From assembly GCA_035638575.1 (NCBI GenBank), contig DASQZT010000260.1, positions 1 to 64,000 of the forward strand: a stretch of DNA of 64,000 nt, read 5' to 3'. The position numbers were made by a program, and so were the translations under genes. The DNA is from DASQZT01 sp035638575 (GTDB lineage Bacteria; Acidobacteriota; Terriglobia; Bryobacterales; Bryobacteraceae). Shown here one piece after another: positions 43,690-53,900 of the stretch. The notes below the pieces were generated by a model. It did no database searches, was not told the DNA's origin, and saw nothing but the letters and a program-made list of their open reading frames with translations. Position 1 is the stretch's first letter. Each line of letters begins with the position of its first letter.

Positions 43690-45660
43690 GTGGCGGGGAC
43701 AGGGCCGCCCGGCTTCTCAGGCGACGGCGGACCCGCCCCAAGCGCGCGACTGAACGCTCCCGTTGGGCTGGCGGTGGACGCCGCGGGGAACCTGTTCATC
43801 GCCGATTCCGGCAACGACCGTATTCGCAGGGTGTCACCGGACGGGATCATCACGACGGTCGCGGGCGACGGCAGCTTCGGTCCATCGGGCGACGGCGGAC
43901 TCGCCACCAGCGCACAACTCGGCATGTCGTGGCCCTCCCTGGGCCCGCCGGCCAGTCCGCCGAATTTCGTGGCAGTGGATGGCGCGGGCAACCTGTTCAT
44001 CGCGGATTACGGGCGGGTGCGCAAGGTATCGCCGGACGGAATCATTAACACGGTGGCGGAAAACGTCTCCGGGCCGCTCGCGGCGGACGGGGCGGGCAAC
44101 CTGTTCGTCGCTAGTAATAACATCGTCGTCACGGTTGCACCGGACGAGACCATGACCACGGTTGCGGGCGGCGGGCCGGTGAGCGGGAACACGCTCGGAT
44201 GGACCGGAGTGAGTGGATCAGCTTGCATGGATGACCTCTCGGGCGACGGCGGACAGGCCACGCAAACGGGCCTCTGTGCGCTCACGGGCATTGCAGTGGA
44301 CGGAGCGGATAACTTATTGGTGGGCGAAGATTGGTATTACGGTCCGGGGGCCGATAATTGGGCTTTCGTCGTCCGCAAGGTGTCCCCCGATGGAATCATC
44401 ACCACCGTGGCCGGCAACACCCATGAACAGGCCATCGATGGCGGCCCGGCAACGGCCGGGCTGATCGACTGGGGCGGCGCGGTGGCAGTGGACGGCGCGG
44501 GGAATCTCTTCATAACGGATGATGAAGACATCCGCAAGATTTCGCCGGACGGAATCATCAATACCGTGGCGGGCCGCAGTGTGTGCGCGCAGGGCGATAG
44601 CGCTTGCGCACAGGGCGATCTCGCATGGAACGCGCAGCAGCACTTCTCCGGGGATGGCGGCCCCGCCACCAGCGCGATCCTGAATCAGCCCGCAGGCGTG
44701 GCGGTGGATGGGACAGGGAACCTGTACATCGTGGATCGACTGAACGGGCGTGTGCGTAAGGTGACGCTGGACGGGATCATCACGACGGTAGCGGGAGGCG
44801 GGACGATGCCGGGTTCCTCTGCAGACGGCGGGCCGGCAACCAGCGCGAATCTGTCGCCAGGCAGCGTGCTGGCCGTAGACGGCGCGGGCAGCTTGTTTCT
44901 CACCGATGGCGATCGCATCCGCCGGGTTTCTACCGACGGGATCATCACGACGGTGGCGGGTGGCGGCACGCTAGAGGCGGCCTCGGCCGACGGCGGACCG
45001 GCGACCAATGCGAAGCTCTCCGGCATGGGCGGGCTCGCCACGGACGGCGGCGGGAACCTGTATCTCGCCGAGACCAATACTAATCGCGTTCGCAAGGTAA
45101 CTCCGGACGGGATCATCTCCACGTTCGCGGGAACCGGCACCAAGGGAAACTCGGGTGATGGCGGACTCGCTACGCGGGCGCAATTGGCCTATCCGGTCGG
45201 CGTGGCCGTGGATGATGCGGTCGACGTGTTCATCGCGGTGGGCTACGGCGTGGGCTACGGCTCGCAGATCCGCGAGGTCACGCCGGATGGGTTCATTTAC
45301 ACGGTGGCCGGGAAGGGCGAGCCCGGCTTCTCCGGCGATGACGGCCCTCCGGCCAGCGCAGCGATCAACATGAACGCCATCGCGGTGGACGGCATGGGCG
45401 ACTTGTTTATCGCCGAGGCGGGCACGCCGGGCATTCGCGAGATCACGACCGACGGAATCATTAACACGATTGCGGGCATAGGAACGTGTAGCTTTACCGA
45501 CTTCACACTGGGGAACTGCTTTGGCTATTCGGGCGACGGTGGCCCGGCTACTGACGGCAGATTTTCGATGACGTCCAGCGTTGCCGTGGACCGGGCGGGC
45601 AATGTTTACGTCGCGGATACGTACAACAACGTAGTCCGTACCTTGAGGCCCGTGCAATGA
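43690..45660 (+). CDS. Secreted NHL-repeat protein (5' end out of frame)
   Basis: 656 residues in this frame, counted from an internal GTG at 43690; the real 5' end is in the previous entry. It is a long chain of NHL repeats of about 55-60 residues, each with GDGGPAT...LN.P.GVAVD.AGNLFIAD...RIRKVSPDGIITTVAG. About ten blades are visible, so it would fold as one or two beta-propellers. No enzymatic motif. The stop overlaps the start region of the TIGR03437 gene (ATGA at 45657), so the two are probably co-transcribed. Binding function is inferred only from the fold. Confidence 0.7.
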   Translation: MAGTGPPGFSGDGGPAPSARLNAPVGLAVDAAGNLFIADSGNDRIRRVSPDGIITTVAGDGSFGPSGDGGLATSAQLGMSWPSLGPPASPPNFVAVDGAGNLFIADYGRVRKVSPDGIINTVAENVSGPLAADGAGNLFVASNNIVVTVAPDETMTTVAGGGPVSGNTLGWTGVSGSACMDDLSGDGGQATQTGLCALTGIAVDGADNLLVGEDWYYGPGADNWAFVVRKVSPDGIITTVAGNTHEQAIDGGPATAGLIDWGGAVAVDGAGNLFITDDEDIRKISPDGIINTVAGRSVCAQGDSACAQGDLAWNAQQHFSGDGGPATSAILNQPAGVAVDGTGNLYIVDRLNGRVRKVTLDGIITTVAGGGTMPGSSADGGPATSANLSPGSVLAVDGAGSLFLTDGDRIRRVSTDGIITTVAGGGTLEAASADGGPATNAKLSGMGGLATDGGGNLYLAETNTNRVRKVTPDGIISTFAGTGTKGNSGDGGLATRAQLAYPVGVAVDDAVDVFIAVGYGVGYGSQIREVTPDGFIYTVAGKGEPGFSGDDGPPASAAINMNAIAVDGMGDLFIAEAGTPGIREITTDGIINTIAGIGTCSFTDFTLGNCFGYSGDGGPATDGRFSMTSSVAVDRAGNVYVADTYNNVVRTLRPVQ

Positions 45661-45704
45661 AAAATGCAAGAGCAGTGATCGTTGTCCTCTACATGGGAGC
45701 GCAG

Positions 45705-47129
45705 ATGTTTCCGAGAAAAATCCTTGCCATCCTGATCCTCGCAGGCGCGTTCGCGTGCTCCACAATGGCGCAACCGGTGGTGACGACTGTGGTGAACAAG
45801 GCGTCCTATAGCGCGGTTGTCTCGCCCAACTGCTGGGTGGTCATTGCCGGTTACAATTTCGCGGCTAGCTCCTTGCCGGCTCCGGCCGGTTCGTCACCTA
45901 CCACGCTGGGCGGAGTGTCGGTCACTGTTGCGGGCCTTCCGGCGCCGTTAGTTTACGTCTCCCCGAATGAGATCGACGCCCTGATTCCCCCTCAGGCAGC
46001 CATCCCTCAGAACACGGTGGCGCCCCTGGTAGTAACCTCCGGGGCCGGCAGCGTCACATATAACATCCGGCTCACGCGTAACTCCCCGGCGCTCTTCACC
46101 AGTCCGGACACCGGCCAGGCCCTGGTATTCGACGCCGGCTTCCGGCAGGTCGACACGGTTGGGCCGCAGGATACGCTGATTCTGTACGCAGCGGGACTCG
46201 GGCCGACCGACGGCTCAGGCCGCGTGGTGGATAACGTCGAGGTCTACATCGGAGAACGAAGCGCGCCAGTGCTGTTCGCCGGCCTGGCCCCGGGGCTCCC
46301 GGGCATTTACCAGTTGAACGTGACGGCTCCAACTCCGGCGACCGACCGGATCTATCTTCGCAGCGGGGGGTGGCAGAGCAACATCGTGAACATCGGCATC
46401 CGCAGCGGGACGAATACCGCGAACGTCAAGGGCAGCATCGACGGGCTGTATCCTTCGAGCGATCCCGGTTACCCCAATACTCCACTAAGGCCCTGCGTGG
46501 GTGACAACGACCCAGGCCCATGCGGCCCGGCGGGCGTGTTCGCCAGTCTCTCCATTATGCTGCATGCCGGCACATTCACAGTGAGCTTCGACACTGTTCC
46601 CGGCGCTGGTCCTTTTGCGGTCGCAGCGGTGGGGGAGGCCGGCGGCTCTATCATTTCGATCGACCCGGCGGCCGGCACGTACACGGCCTCCGTCACTACG
46701 CTGACACCGGCCTCTGCATCGGGAGACTTTTCCAGCTCGACAGTGCCCCTGTGGGACTACGGCAGTTGTAACTGGAAGAGCGGGGTGTGCCAGCCGTTTC
46801 CGGCGAACATTGTTCCCCCTAGCAGGATCGACCCTTACTGGGTGAGAGCGATACAAACGCTTCCGGCGCCCAACATGACAGCGGTGGCAAGCCCCAACAC
46901 GTTGCTGCAAGTTTCGGGCAGCCTCAGCGGGTCCCGGTTTGCCTTGGACGCTCAGAACAACAGCTCTCTCGCCACGTTCGGCGGGATTGTTCAGGTCCCC
47001 TACGGCCCGTTCGACCTGGGCGTCTCCACGTTCAGCCTGTACGTCGATGGCAAGCTGATCGCTTCGAAGGGTTTGCCCTACCTGTTATTTCAGCGAGCGC
47101 CCGCAAGCTTCGGGCCTGGGGATTTCTAG
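45705..47129 (+). CDS. Secreted TIGR03437-type (Solibacter C-terminal-like) domain protein
   Basis: 474 residues from ATG 45705, supported by GGGAG (45695-45699) five bases upstream and a signal peptide (MFPRKILAILILAGAFACST). An in-frame ATG at 45657 overlaps the upstream stop. Residues about 10-220 match the Solibacter C-terminal domain (VVNKASYSAVVSPNCWVVIA, TTLGGVSVTVAGLPAPLVYV, SPNEIDALIPPQA, LFAGLAPGLPGIYQLNVTAP), here at the N-terminal end of the protein instead of the C-terminal end. The C-terminal 250 residues are beta-rich (PSDPGYPNTPLR to SLYVDGKLIASKG) and not recognised. Cysteines are few. Confidence 0.75.
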   Translation: MFPRKILAILILAGAFACSTMAQPVVTTVVNKASYSAVVSPNCWVVIAGYNFAASSLPAPAGSSPTTLGGVSVTVAGLPAPLVYVSPNEIDALIPPQAAIPQNTVAPLVVTSGAGSVTYNIRLTRNSPALFTSPDTGQALVFDAGFRQVDTVGPQDTLILYAAGLGPTDGSGRVVDNVEVYIGERSAPVLFAGLAPGLPGIYQLNVTAPTPATDRIYLRSGGWQSNIVNIGIRSGTNTANVKGSIDGLYPSSDPGYPNTPLRPCVGDNDPGPCGPAGVFASLSIMLHAGTFTVSFDTVPGAGPFAVAAVGEAGGSIISIDPAAGTYTASVTTLTPASASGDFSSSTVPLWDYGSCNWKSGVCQPFPANIVPPSRIDPYWVRAIQTLPAPNMTAVASPNTLLQVSGSLSGSRFALDAQNNSSLATFGGIVQVPYGPFDLGVSTFSLYVDGKLIASKGLPYLLFQRAPASFGPGDF

Positions 47130-47197
47130 CGCGGGTCCAGCACGATATCCGGCATCGCGCGTCATACAAACAATTCCAGATAGAATGGCTAAACAGT

Positions 47198-48125
47198 ATG
47201 TGTCGTTCCACCCGTGTGTTTTTGTGGAGCAGCTCCGGTTCGTTCACAGGTGCGGTGGTTCTGACGCTTGCGCTTGCCGCGCACGCCCAGAGCAGCCGCG
47301 GCACGGTCACCGGCACGGTGTCGGACCAGTAGGGCGCAGCCATCGGCGGCGCGCGTGTAAGCTTGATCGGCGCCGATACGGGCGTCAATCTCTCCACCGA
47401 GAGCAACGATGCCGGGGTTTATCGTTTCGACGCCGTCGACCTCGGTGTTTACGAGCTACAGGCCGCACATCCGGGGTTTCGAAACTATTTCGGCACTGGA
47501 ATCAATGTGGAGGCGAATCGCACCACGACATTCGATCCGCGGCTGGAAGTGGGAACCGCCGGGACCAGAATCGAAGTGAGCGCTGAATCCAGCGAAATGC
47601 TGGTGAAGGACAGCCCGCTGCGGGGCGGAAACTTCCAGCCGCGCGAGGTTCGCGATTTGCCGTTGCCTCTGCTGAACCCGCTCTCGCTGACGCGGACATT
47701 ACCTGGCGCGACGGAGGCCGCAGGCAGTACCCCTACCAGCGGCGTCGGGGCGAATGGCGCGATGTTCTCGATCAACGGCCAGCGGCCGCGCGGCAATAAC
47801 TTCATGCTGGAAGGGACCAGGGATCGGCTTCCCGGATGGCGCCACGGCCGGCCGCAATACCCTGCATACGGGCGGCACGAATAACTTCGACCTCGATCTC
47901 ACAAAGTCGATTCCACTGGGAGAGAAGAGGCACTTGGAATTGCGATGGGAAGCGCTAAACGCATTCAATCATCCGCAATTCATCCAGGTTCCACCAAACG
48001 ACGTCAATGGCACGCCGGCCGGGCGCTTCCTGAATCGCGATTTTACCGATAGCGGAATTCGCAGCATGTGGGTCCAGGCGAAGGTGTTTTTTGAAAGTTC
48101 CTGGGGTGGGCGCGTCCTGAACTAA
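47198..48125 (+). pseudogene. Truncated Oar-like TonB-dependent receptor pseudogene
   Basis: ATG 47198 begins a signal peptide (SFTGAVVLTLALAAHAQ) and a carboxypeptidase-regulatory domain (SRGTVTGTVSDQ), interrupted by an in-frame TAG at 47330-47332. The same frame continues GAAIGGARVSLIGADTGVNL, then a plug start (ISINGQ-like FSINGQRPRGNNFMLEGT). Near 47820 the frame changes and the sequence jumps to the last 90 residues of the barrel (NNFDLDLTKSIPLGEKRHLE, ALNAFNHPQFIQVP). The barrel middle, several hundred residues in intact relatives, is missing. The receptor at 4956-8327 shows the full layout. The remnant has a stop, a frameshift and an internal deletion, so it is dead. It overlaps the next gene by four bases, converging. 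Confidence 0.8.
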
Positions 48126-48577
48126 TCTTCCACCACCGACCGCTCGGCCAGGTCGCCGAACAGCGGCAGGGAGTACGCCTCGTTGTGGGCGGCTTTTACC
48201 ATCATGAAAATCGACGCCACCAGGAGCACCGTCTGGATGATCTGGCCGAGGTGCAGATGCGGCATCATCACCAAGGCCATCGGCCGGAACACCCAGTCTT
48301 CCATCAGCCAGGCCACGAACAGGTACAGGCCCTGAAAGGCGTGGAACCGGACGGTGCGGTCGCGGCGGAACCTCTGGGAGGCCAGCACGATGATCGCCGC
48401 GATCCACCCGAGCCCGGGCACGTAGCACAGGATCGACGCCGTCCGCGGGTTGACCTGGGAAAGCGGGTCGCCGGGCGCGACCGGGGGCGGGGGAGTCACC
48501 GGCTGCGCCGCGCCGCACCGGCCGCAGAAGGCGTCGGCCGTTCCCACGTGGTTTCCGCATTTGCTGCAAAAGGGCAT
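48122..48577 (-). CDS. Zinc-ribbon DUF4870-like membrane protein
   Basis: 151 residues. The N-terminus is a zinc ribbon with two CxxC pairs (CSKCGNHVGTADAFCGRCGA). After a Pro-rich linker comes a helical membrane part (ASILCYVPGLGWIAAIIVLA, RTVRFHAFQGLYLFVAWLME, LGQIIQTVLLVASIFMMVKA). The ILCYVPGLGW...RFHAFQGL layout is the DUF4870/Tic20-like pattern common in Acidobacteria. The function is unknown. It converges on the receptor remnant with a four-base overlap. Confidence 0.75.
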   Translation of the reverse strand: MPFCSKCGNHVGTADAFCGRCGAAQPVTPPPPVAPGDPLSQVNPRTASILCYVPGLGWIAAIIVLASQRFRRDRTVRFHAFQGLYLFVAWLMEDWVFRPMALVMMPHLHLGQIIQTVLLVASIFMMVKAAHNEAYSLPLFGDLAERSVVED

Positions 48578-48652
48578 CCGTTCATAGATACGTTATTCGA
48601 GATCGGGGTGTTCCGGCAACTGCATCGGGACCGTCATGCTACTATTCTGACC

Positions 48653-49663
48653 ATGAGACCCCTGCTGACCGGTGCCCTTTTCCTGGCCTGCGCGGCCCTG
48701 TTGCCGGCTGCCAAGAACCTGGAGGTGTACTCCATCGACGTCGAGGGTGGGCAAGCCACCCTGTTCGTCTCGCCGAACGGCGAATCCATGCTGGTGGATA
48801 CCGGTTGGGCCGGCTTCAACCACCGCGACGCCGACCGCATCCTGGCCGCCGCCAAAGACGCCGGCGTGAAGAAGATCGACTACCTGGTGACCACGCACTA
48901 CCACGCCGACCATGTGGGCGGCGTGCCCCAGCTTGCCGAGAAAATGCCCATCCACAACTTCGTGGATCACGGGCCAAACACCGAAACCGGCAAGCCGGCC
49001 GAGATCCTCTTCAACGCCTACACCGCCTTCCGCGACAAGGGGAACCACATCCAGGTGAAGCCCGGCGATACCATCCCCGTCAAGGGCCTGGACGTGCGGG
49101 TGCTCACGGCCAACGGAGACGCCATCGCGGCTCCGCTCCCCGGCGCCGGACAGCCCGATCCCGAGTGTTCCAGCTTCCAACAGCGCGCCGTCGACACTTC
49201 CGAGAACGCGCGCTCAGTGGGCACCCTGATCACCTACGGCGATTTCCGCATGCTGGATTTGGGCGACCTCACATGGAACAAGGAATTCGACCTGGTTTGC
49301 CCGGCGAACAAGATCGGAACCATCGACGTTTACCTGGTCTCGCATCACGGCATGAACCTGTCCGGCTCGCCGCAACTGTTGCATGCGATCCAGCCGCGCG
49401 TTGCCATCATGAACAACGGCGCGCGCAAAGGCGGAGCGCCCGAGACCTGGCAGACGATCCGCGATACTCCGGGCCTGCTGGACCTGTGGCAACTGCATTT
49501 TGCGGTGGCCGGCGGCAAGGAGCACAATTCGCCCGATACCTACATCGCCAACCTGGATGAGAAGTGCGAAGGCAAATGGATCAAGCTGACCGCCATGAAG
49601 GACGGCTCCTTCACGGTGTCCAACGGCCGCAATCGGTACGAGAAGAAGTACCCCAAGAAGTAG
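48653..49663 (+). CDS. Secreted MBL-fold hydrolase (ComEC C-terminal-like)
   Basis: 336 residues from ATG 48653, which begins the signal peptide (MRPLLTGALFLACAALLPA); longer in-frame starts read through the divergent zinc-ribbon gene. The metallo-beta-lactamase motif is clear: VTTHYHADHVGG, plus a further metal ligand region (DLGDLTWNKEFDLV) and VSHHGMNLSGSP. The pattern resembles ComEC/Rec2 C-terminal and related free MBL proteins, which act on nucleic acids or organophosphates. The substrate here is not known. The gene is transcribed away from the DUF4870-like gene. Confidence 0.8.
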   Translation: MRPLLTGALFLACAALLPAAKNLEVYSIDVEGGQATLFVSPNGESMLVDTGWAGFNHRDADRILAAAKDAGVKKIDYLVTTHYHADHVGGVPQLAEKMPIHNFVDHGPNTETGKPAEILFNAYTAFRDKGNHIQVKPGDTIPVKGLDVRVLTANGDAIAAPLPGAGQPDPECSSFQQRAVDTSENARSVGTLITYGDFRMLDLGDLTWNKEFDLVCPANKIGTIDVYLVSHHGMNLSGSPQLLHAIQPRVAIMNNGARKGGAPETWQTIRDTPGLLDLWQLHFAVAGGKEHNSPDTYIANLDEKCEGKWIKLTAMKDGSFTVSNGRNRYEKKYPKK

Positions 49664-49763
49664 CCGGCGTGCGTAATCTGACACTCTCGGGCCAATTCAT
49701 TGGCATTGGCATACAATCCGGAAAAGGCAGCTTCGAGGGGTCCAAAGAAGCGTAGGCGGCGAC

Positions 49764-49919
49764 TTACCCGATTCCCAACTCGTCGATCCGCTCGAGCGGC
49801 GTGCCACAGTCGCGACAGATCAGCGCGTGGCAGTCGCCGCAAACGAGCGGATCGGCCACCGGCCGGGCACAGGCGGGACAGTAGAACTCCGCGGGGCGGG
49901 CTTCCTCGGACTCGGCCAT
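49764..49919 (-). CDS. Small zinc-ribbon protein
   Basis: 51 residues. ATG 49919, stop at 49764-49766. It has three CxxC pairs, C14-x2-C17 (CPAC), C27-x2-C30 (CGDC) and C35-x2-C38 (CRDC), plus HALI, so it could bind one or two zinc ions. It ends ERIDELGIG. Small zinc-ribbon proteins of this type are common in Acidobacteria. Function unknown. The next gene on the same strand upstream starts 367 bp away and is not clearly in an operon. Confidence 0.6.
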   Translation of the reverse strand: MAESEEARPAEFYCPACARPVADPLVCGDCHALICRDCGTPLERIDELGIG

Positions 49920-49965
49920 AAGGATATTATCGACTGCCGCTCGGTAGCGGGGCGCGCAGGCCGGC

Positions 49966-50286
49966 TTACTGGGCTTCGATCTTGGCTACTTTGATGGTCT
50001 TGGTCTTGGCGTCGACAGCGCCCGTCACGGTCACCTTCTTGGCGGCGAACTTCGCGGGGGTTTTCTGGTCGCTCAGCGCCCAGGTGTCCTTGCCGTCCCA
50101 GAGCACGTATTTTCCGTTCATGCCTTTGACGCACTCGGTGACACACTTCTCGTCCGAGGCCATCTTCATCTCCGTGTGGTCGGCTTTGGCGCACATGTCG
50201 TCGGTGATGATGCCGGTGACCTTCTGCGCATCCGCTCCGAACATCAGGGCCGCCGATGCGAACACAATGGCAATCTGCTTCTTCAT
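49966..50286 (-). CDS. Small secreted Cys-containing protein linked to the cus operon
   Basis: 106 residues with a signal peptide (MKKQIAIVFASAALMFGADA). The mature part reads KVTGIITDDMCAKADHTEMK, CVTECVKGM, YVLWDGKDTWALSD and ends in a beta-rich VTVTGAVDAKTKTIKVAK. The MCAK.DH....C...C arrangement is one I associate with a recurrent small-protein family in Acidobacteria. A metal-binding role is inferred from context. Its ATG shares a base with the stop of the upstream gene (TAATG), so translation is coupled and it is the last gene of the cus operon. Confidence 0.65.
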   Translation of the reverse strand: MKKQIAIVFASAALMFGADAQKVTGIITDDMCAKADHTEMKMASDEKCVTECVKGMNGKYVLWDGKDTWALSDQKTPAKFAAKKVTVTGAVDAKTKTIKVAKIEAQ

Positions 50287-50936
50287 TATTGGATCCTCCC
50301 GTTCTTCTTTTCGATTTGAAGCCAGAGGTCGTTATACCTGGCTTCCGTGATGGGCTGCTTCAACTGAAAGTTGAACCCTTTTTCCAGCGTGTTGATGGTC
50401 AACTGGAACCTTCCGGAACTGCTGATGCTGTCGATATCGGCGTAGCGCCAAGTGCGCGACTCGCCCTTGGCCGCCGTGGCGTAGACCACCGAATCGGAGG
50501 CGAAGGCCAGCGTGCCCTCGGAGCCGGCGATGCGGCCGAGATGCTTGACGGGCGCCGACCAGGCGGGCTGGCCGGGAACTTGCGCCGCTTCGAATACCAA
50601 TCGCTGATCCATACGAGCCGCCAGGAAACCGTATAACTCGTCGGCCGGTATTTTTCCGGTGAACCCATAAGCTTTGTCGGCTCCCAGCCGGAGCTTGCTG
50701 TCCCGATATGTCAGTAGATGAATGCCGCCGGGTCCGAGCTTCAATTCCTGAATGTCTTCGAACTTCCAGGTCCAGGAATCTTTCCCGAGACCGCGGAACG
50801 ATACGCCATTCTCGTCGATGGTCATGGTGCCTTCGCAGACCTTTCGAACATGAGTGTGCCGTACCGGGAACTGCGCGGCCGACAGCCACGCGGCGCCGGC
50901 CAGAATCAGGCTGCCTGCCGTTTTACCGATTGCCAT
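50286..50936 (-). CDS. Secreted protein of unknown function in the cus operon
   Basis: 216 residues from ATG 50936, overlapping the end of cusA by 31 bases. A signal peptide (AGSLILAGAAWLSA) is followed by a beta-rich region with PH-like or lipocalin-like periodicity (VCEGTMTIDENGVSFRGLGK, SWTWKFEDIQELKLGPGGI), a second similar half (SEGTLAFASDSVVYATAAKG, SRTWRYADIDSISSSGRF) and a final helix (EARYNDLWLQIEKKNGRIQ). No metal-binding motif. The two halves look like an internal duplication. Function unknown; the overlap with cusA suggests an accessory in metal efflux. Confidence 0.6.
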   Translation of the reverse strand: MAIGKTAGSLILAGAAWLSAAQFPVRHTHVRKVCEGTMTIDENGVSFRGLGKDSWTWKFEDIQELKLGPGGIHLLTYRDSKLRLGADKAYGFTGKIPADELYGFLAARMDQRLVFEAAQVPGQPAWSAPVKHLGRIAGSEGTLAFASDSVVYATAAKGESRTWRYADIDSISSSGRFQLTINTLEKGFNFQLKQPITEARYNDLWLQIEKKNGRIQ

Positions 50937-53900
50937 TTCCAAACCTCGTAGATTGCCGGGTAGACTACCAGCTCCAGTAAGAAAGAAGTGAAAATTCCGC
51001 CGATCATCGGCGCGGCGATGCGCTTCATCACGTCCGCGCCGGTTCCCGACGACCACATGATGGGCGCCAGGCCCACGAACATCGTCGCCACGGTCATGAA
51101 CTTCGGCCGGATGCGCTTCACCGCGCCTTGCACGATGGCGGCGCGCAGGTCCGACAGGGTGTGCATCCGGTCCGCGAGACGCCGCTCTTCGAAAGCCAGG
51201 TCGAGATACAGCAGCATGAAGACGCCGGTTTCGGCATCCACGCCCATCAGCGCGATGAGCCCCACCCACACACCGATGCTCATGTTGTAGCCCAGCATCC
51301 AGAGCAGCCAGATGGCGCCCACGGCCGAAAACGGCACCGCCAGCAAGATGAGCAGCGTCTTGGCCGTCGATCTGGTGTTCATGTACAGCAACAGGGAAAT
51401 CAGGAACAGGGTCAGGGGAAGCACCACCTTCAGGCGCTCGCGCACGCGCTCCATGGCTTCGTACTGGCCGCTCCAGGCGAGCGTGTATCCCGGCGGCAGC
51501 GCCACGCCATCGCGCACCGCGCGCTTGGCCTCGGCGACGTAGCTGCCCACGTCGCGCCCCGCCACATCCACGTACACATAGCCGCACAGCATTCCGTTTT
51601 CGTTGCGCAGCATGGAAGGGCCGGTGGCGAGCTTCAGGGTGGCGATCTGGGCCAGGGGTACCTGCATCTTCCCGCCCATGGCGGGCACCAGCGCGCGGCC
51701 CAGGCGGTCGAGCGAGCTGCGGTAATCGCGGTAGTAGCGCACGTTGATGGGATACCGCTGGAGGCCCTCGATAGCCGTGCTCACATTGTCGCCGCCGATG
51801 GCATTCATCACCACCGCCTGGGCATCGTCCACGCTGAGGCCGTAGCGCGCCAGTTGCTCGCGCTTGAGGTCTACGTCCAGGAAGTAGCCGCCGCCCACGC
51901 GCTCGGCGAACACGCTGCGGGTGCCGGCCACGGCGGGCAACACATGCTCGATCTCTTTGCCGATGCGCTCGATTTCGTTGGCGTCGGCGCCGTAGACCTT
52001 GATGCCGACCGGCGTGCGGATGCCGGTGGTCAGCATGTCGATGCGATTCTTGATGGGCATGGTCCAGGCATTGGACACGCCGGGAATCTGCAACTGGTCG
52101 TTCATCTCGGTGACGAGCTGGTCGGTGGAGAGGATGGACTTGCGCCACTCGGATTTGGGCTTGAGCTGGATGATGGTCTCCATCATGGAGAAGGGCGCCG
52201 GGTCGGTCGGGGTTTCGGCGCGGCCCGCCTTGCCCAGCACGTGCTCGACTTCGGGGAACTGCATCAGGATGCGGTCCTGGGCCTGCATCAGCTTCTGCGC
52301 TTCCGCCACAGAAATGCCGGGCATGGTAGTGGGCATGAACAGCAGCGTGCCTTCATCGAGGGGCGGCATGAATTCCGAGCCGAGCTTTTGATAGACCGGC
52401 ACCGTCACGGCCACCAGGGCCAGGGCGCCCCCGATGATCAGCCACTTCCAGCGCAGGCTCCACGCCACTACAGGCTCGTACAACCGCATCAGCACGCGGC
52501 TGACGGGATGCTTCTCCTCGGAATGGATCTTGCCCACCAGCACGCCGTTGACGATCGACGCCAGCCACCGCGGCCGCAGGCGGAAGTTGTCTTTGCGGAA
52601 AAAAAGCAGCCGCAGAGCGGGATCGAGCGTGATGGCCAGCACCGCGGCTACGATCATGGCGAAATTCTTGGTGTACGCTAGCGGCTTGAACAGGCGGCCT
52701 TCCTGCGCCTCGAGGGTCAGCACCGGCAGGAACGACACGGCGATCACCAGCAGCGCGAAAAAGCTCGGCCCGCCGACTTCCTTCACGGCGGTCACGATGG
52801 CCTGGCGGTAATCGCGCGCCGTCCAGCTCGGGTCGGCGTGCTCCAGCTTCTTGTGCGTCTGCTCCACCACCACGATGGCCGCATCCACCATGGCGCCCAC
52901 CGCGATGGCGATACCGCCCAGCGACATGATGTTCGAACTCATCCCCATGGCCCGCATGGGAACGAACGCAATCAGCACCGCCACCGGAATGGTGACGATG
53001 GGGATGATCGCGCTGGGAATGTGCCAGAGGAAGATCAGGATGATGAGCGCCACCACTCCGAGTTCTTCGAGGAGCGTGTGTTTCAGGTTGTCGATGGAGA
53101 GCAGGATCAGCTCCGAGCGGTCGTACGCGGTCACGATCCTGACGCCCGGAGGCAGCCCGGGCTGGATCTCTTTTATCTTGGCTTTAACGCGGTCGATGAC
53201 CCGCAGTGCGTTTTCGCCCTGGCGCATGATGACGATGCCCGAGACCGTGTCGCCGCGGCCGTCGAAATCGGCCACGCCGCGGCGCATGTCGGGGCCCAGC
53301 GTCACGCTGCCCACGTCGCGCACCAGGATCGGCACGCCCGAAGCGCTGGCGCCCAGCGAGATCTGCTCCAGGTCGGCGGTAGACCGCGCGTAGCCGCGCC
53401 CGCGCACCATGTACTCGCGTCCGGTGAATTCCACGAGGCGGCCGCCCACGTCGTTGTTGCCGCCGCGCACCGCCGCCACCACCGCCGAGATGGGCACGCC
53501 GTACGCCGCAAGGCGGTCGGGATTCACGTTGACCTGGTACTGGCGCACGAAGCCGCCGAGCGGGGCCACCTCGGCGACGCCGGGCACGGCCTGCAACTGG
53601 TAGCGCAGGAACCAGTCCTGCAGCGACCGCAGCTCCGCCAGGTTGTGACGGCCCGAGTCATCGACGAGGGCGTATTGAAAGACCCAGCCGACTCCGGTCG
53701 CGTCGGGCCCCATTTCGGTTTTGACGTCCTGCGGCAGGCGCGGCAGAATTTTCGAAAGATATTCCAGGGTTCGCGAGCGGGCCCAGTAGATGTCGGTACC
53801 CTCGTCGAAAATGATGTAGACGTAGGAATAGCCGAAATCGGAAAAGCCGCGCACGTCTTTGACGCGGGGCGCGCCGAGCATGGCGGTGACGATGGGATAG

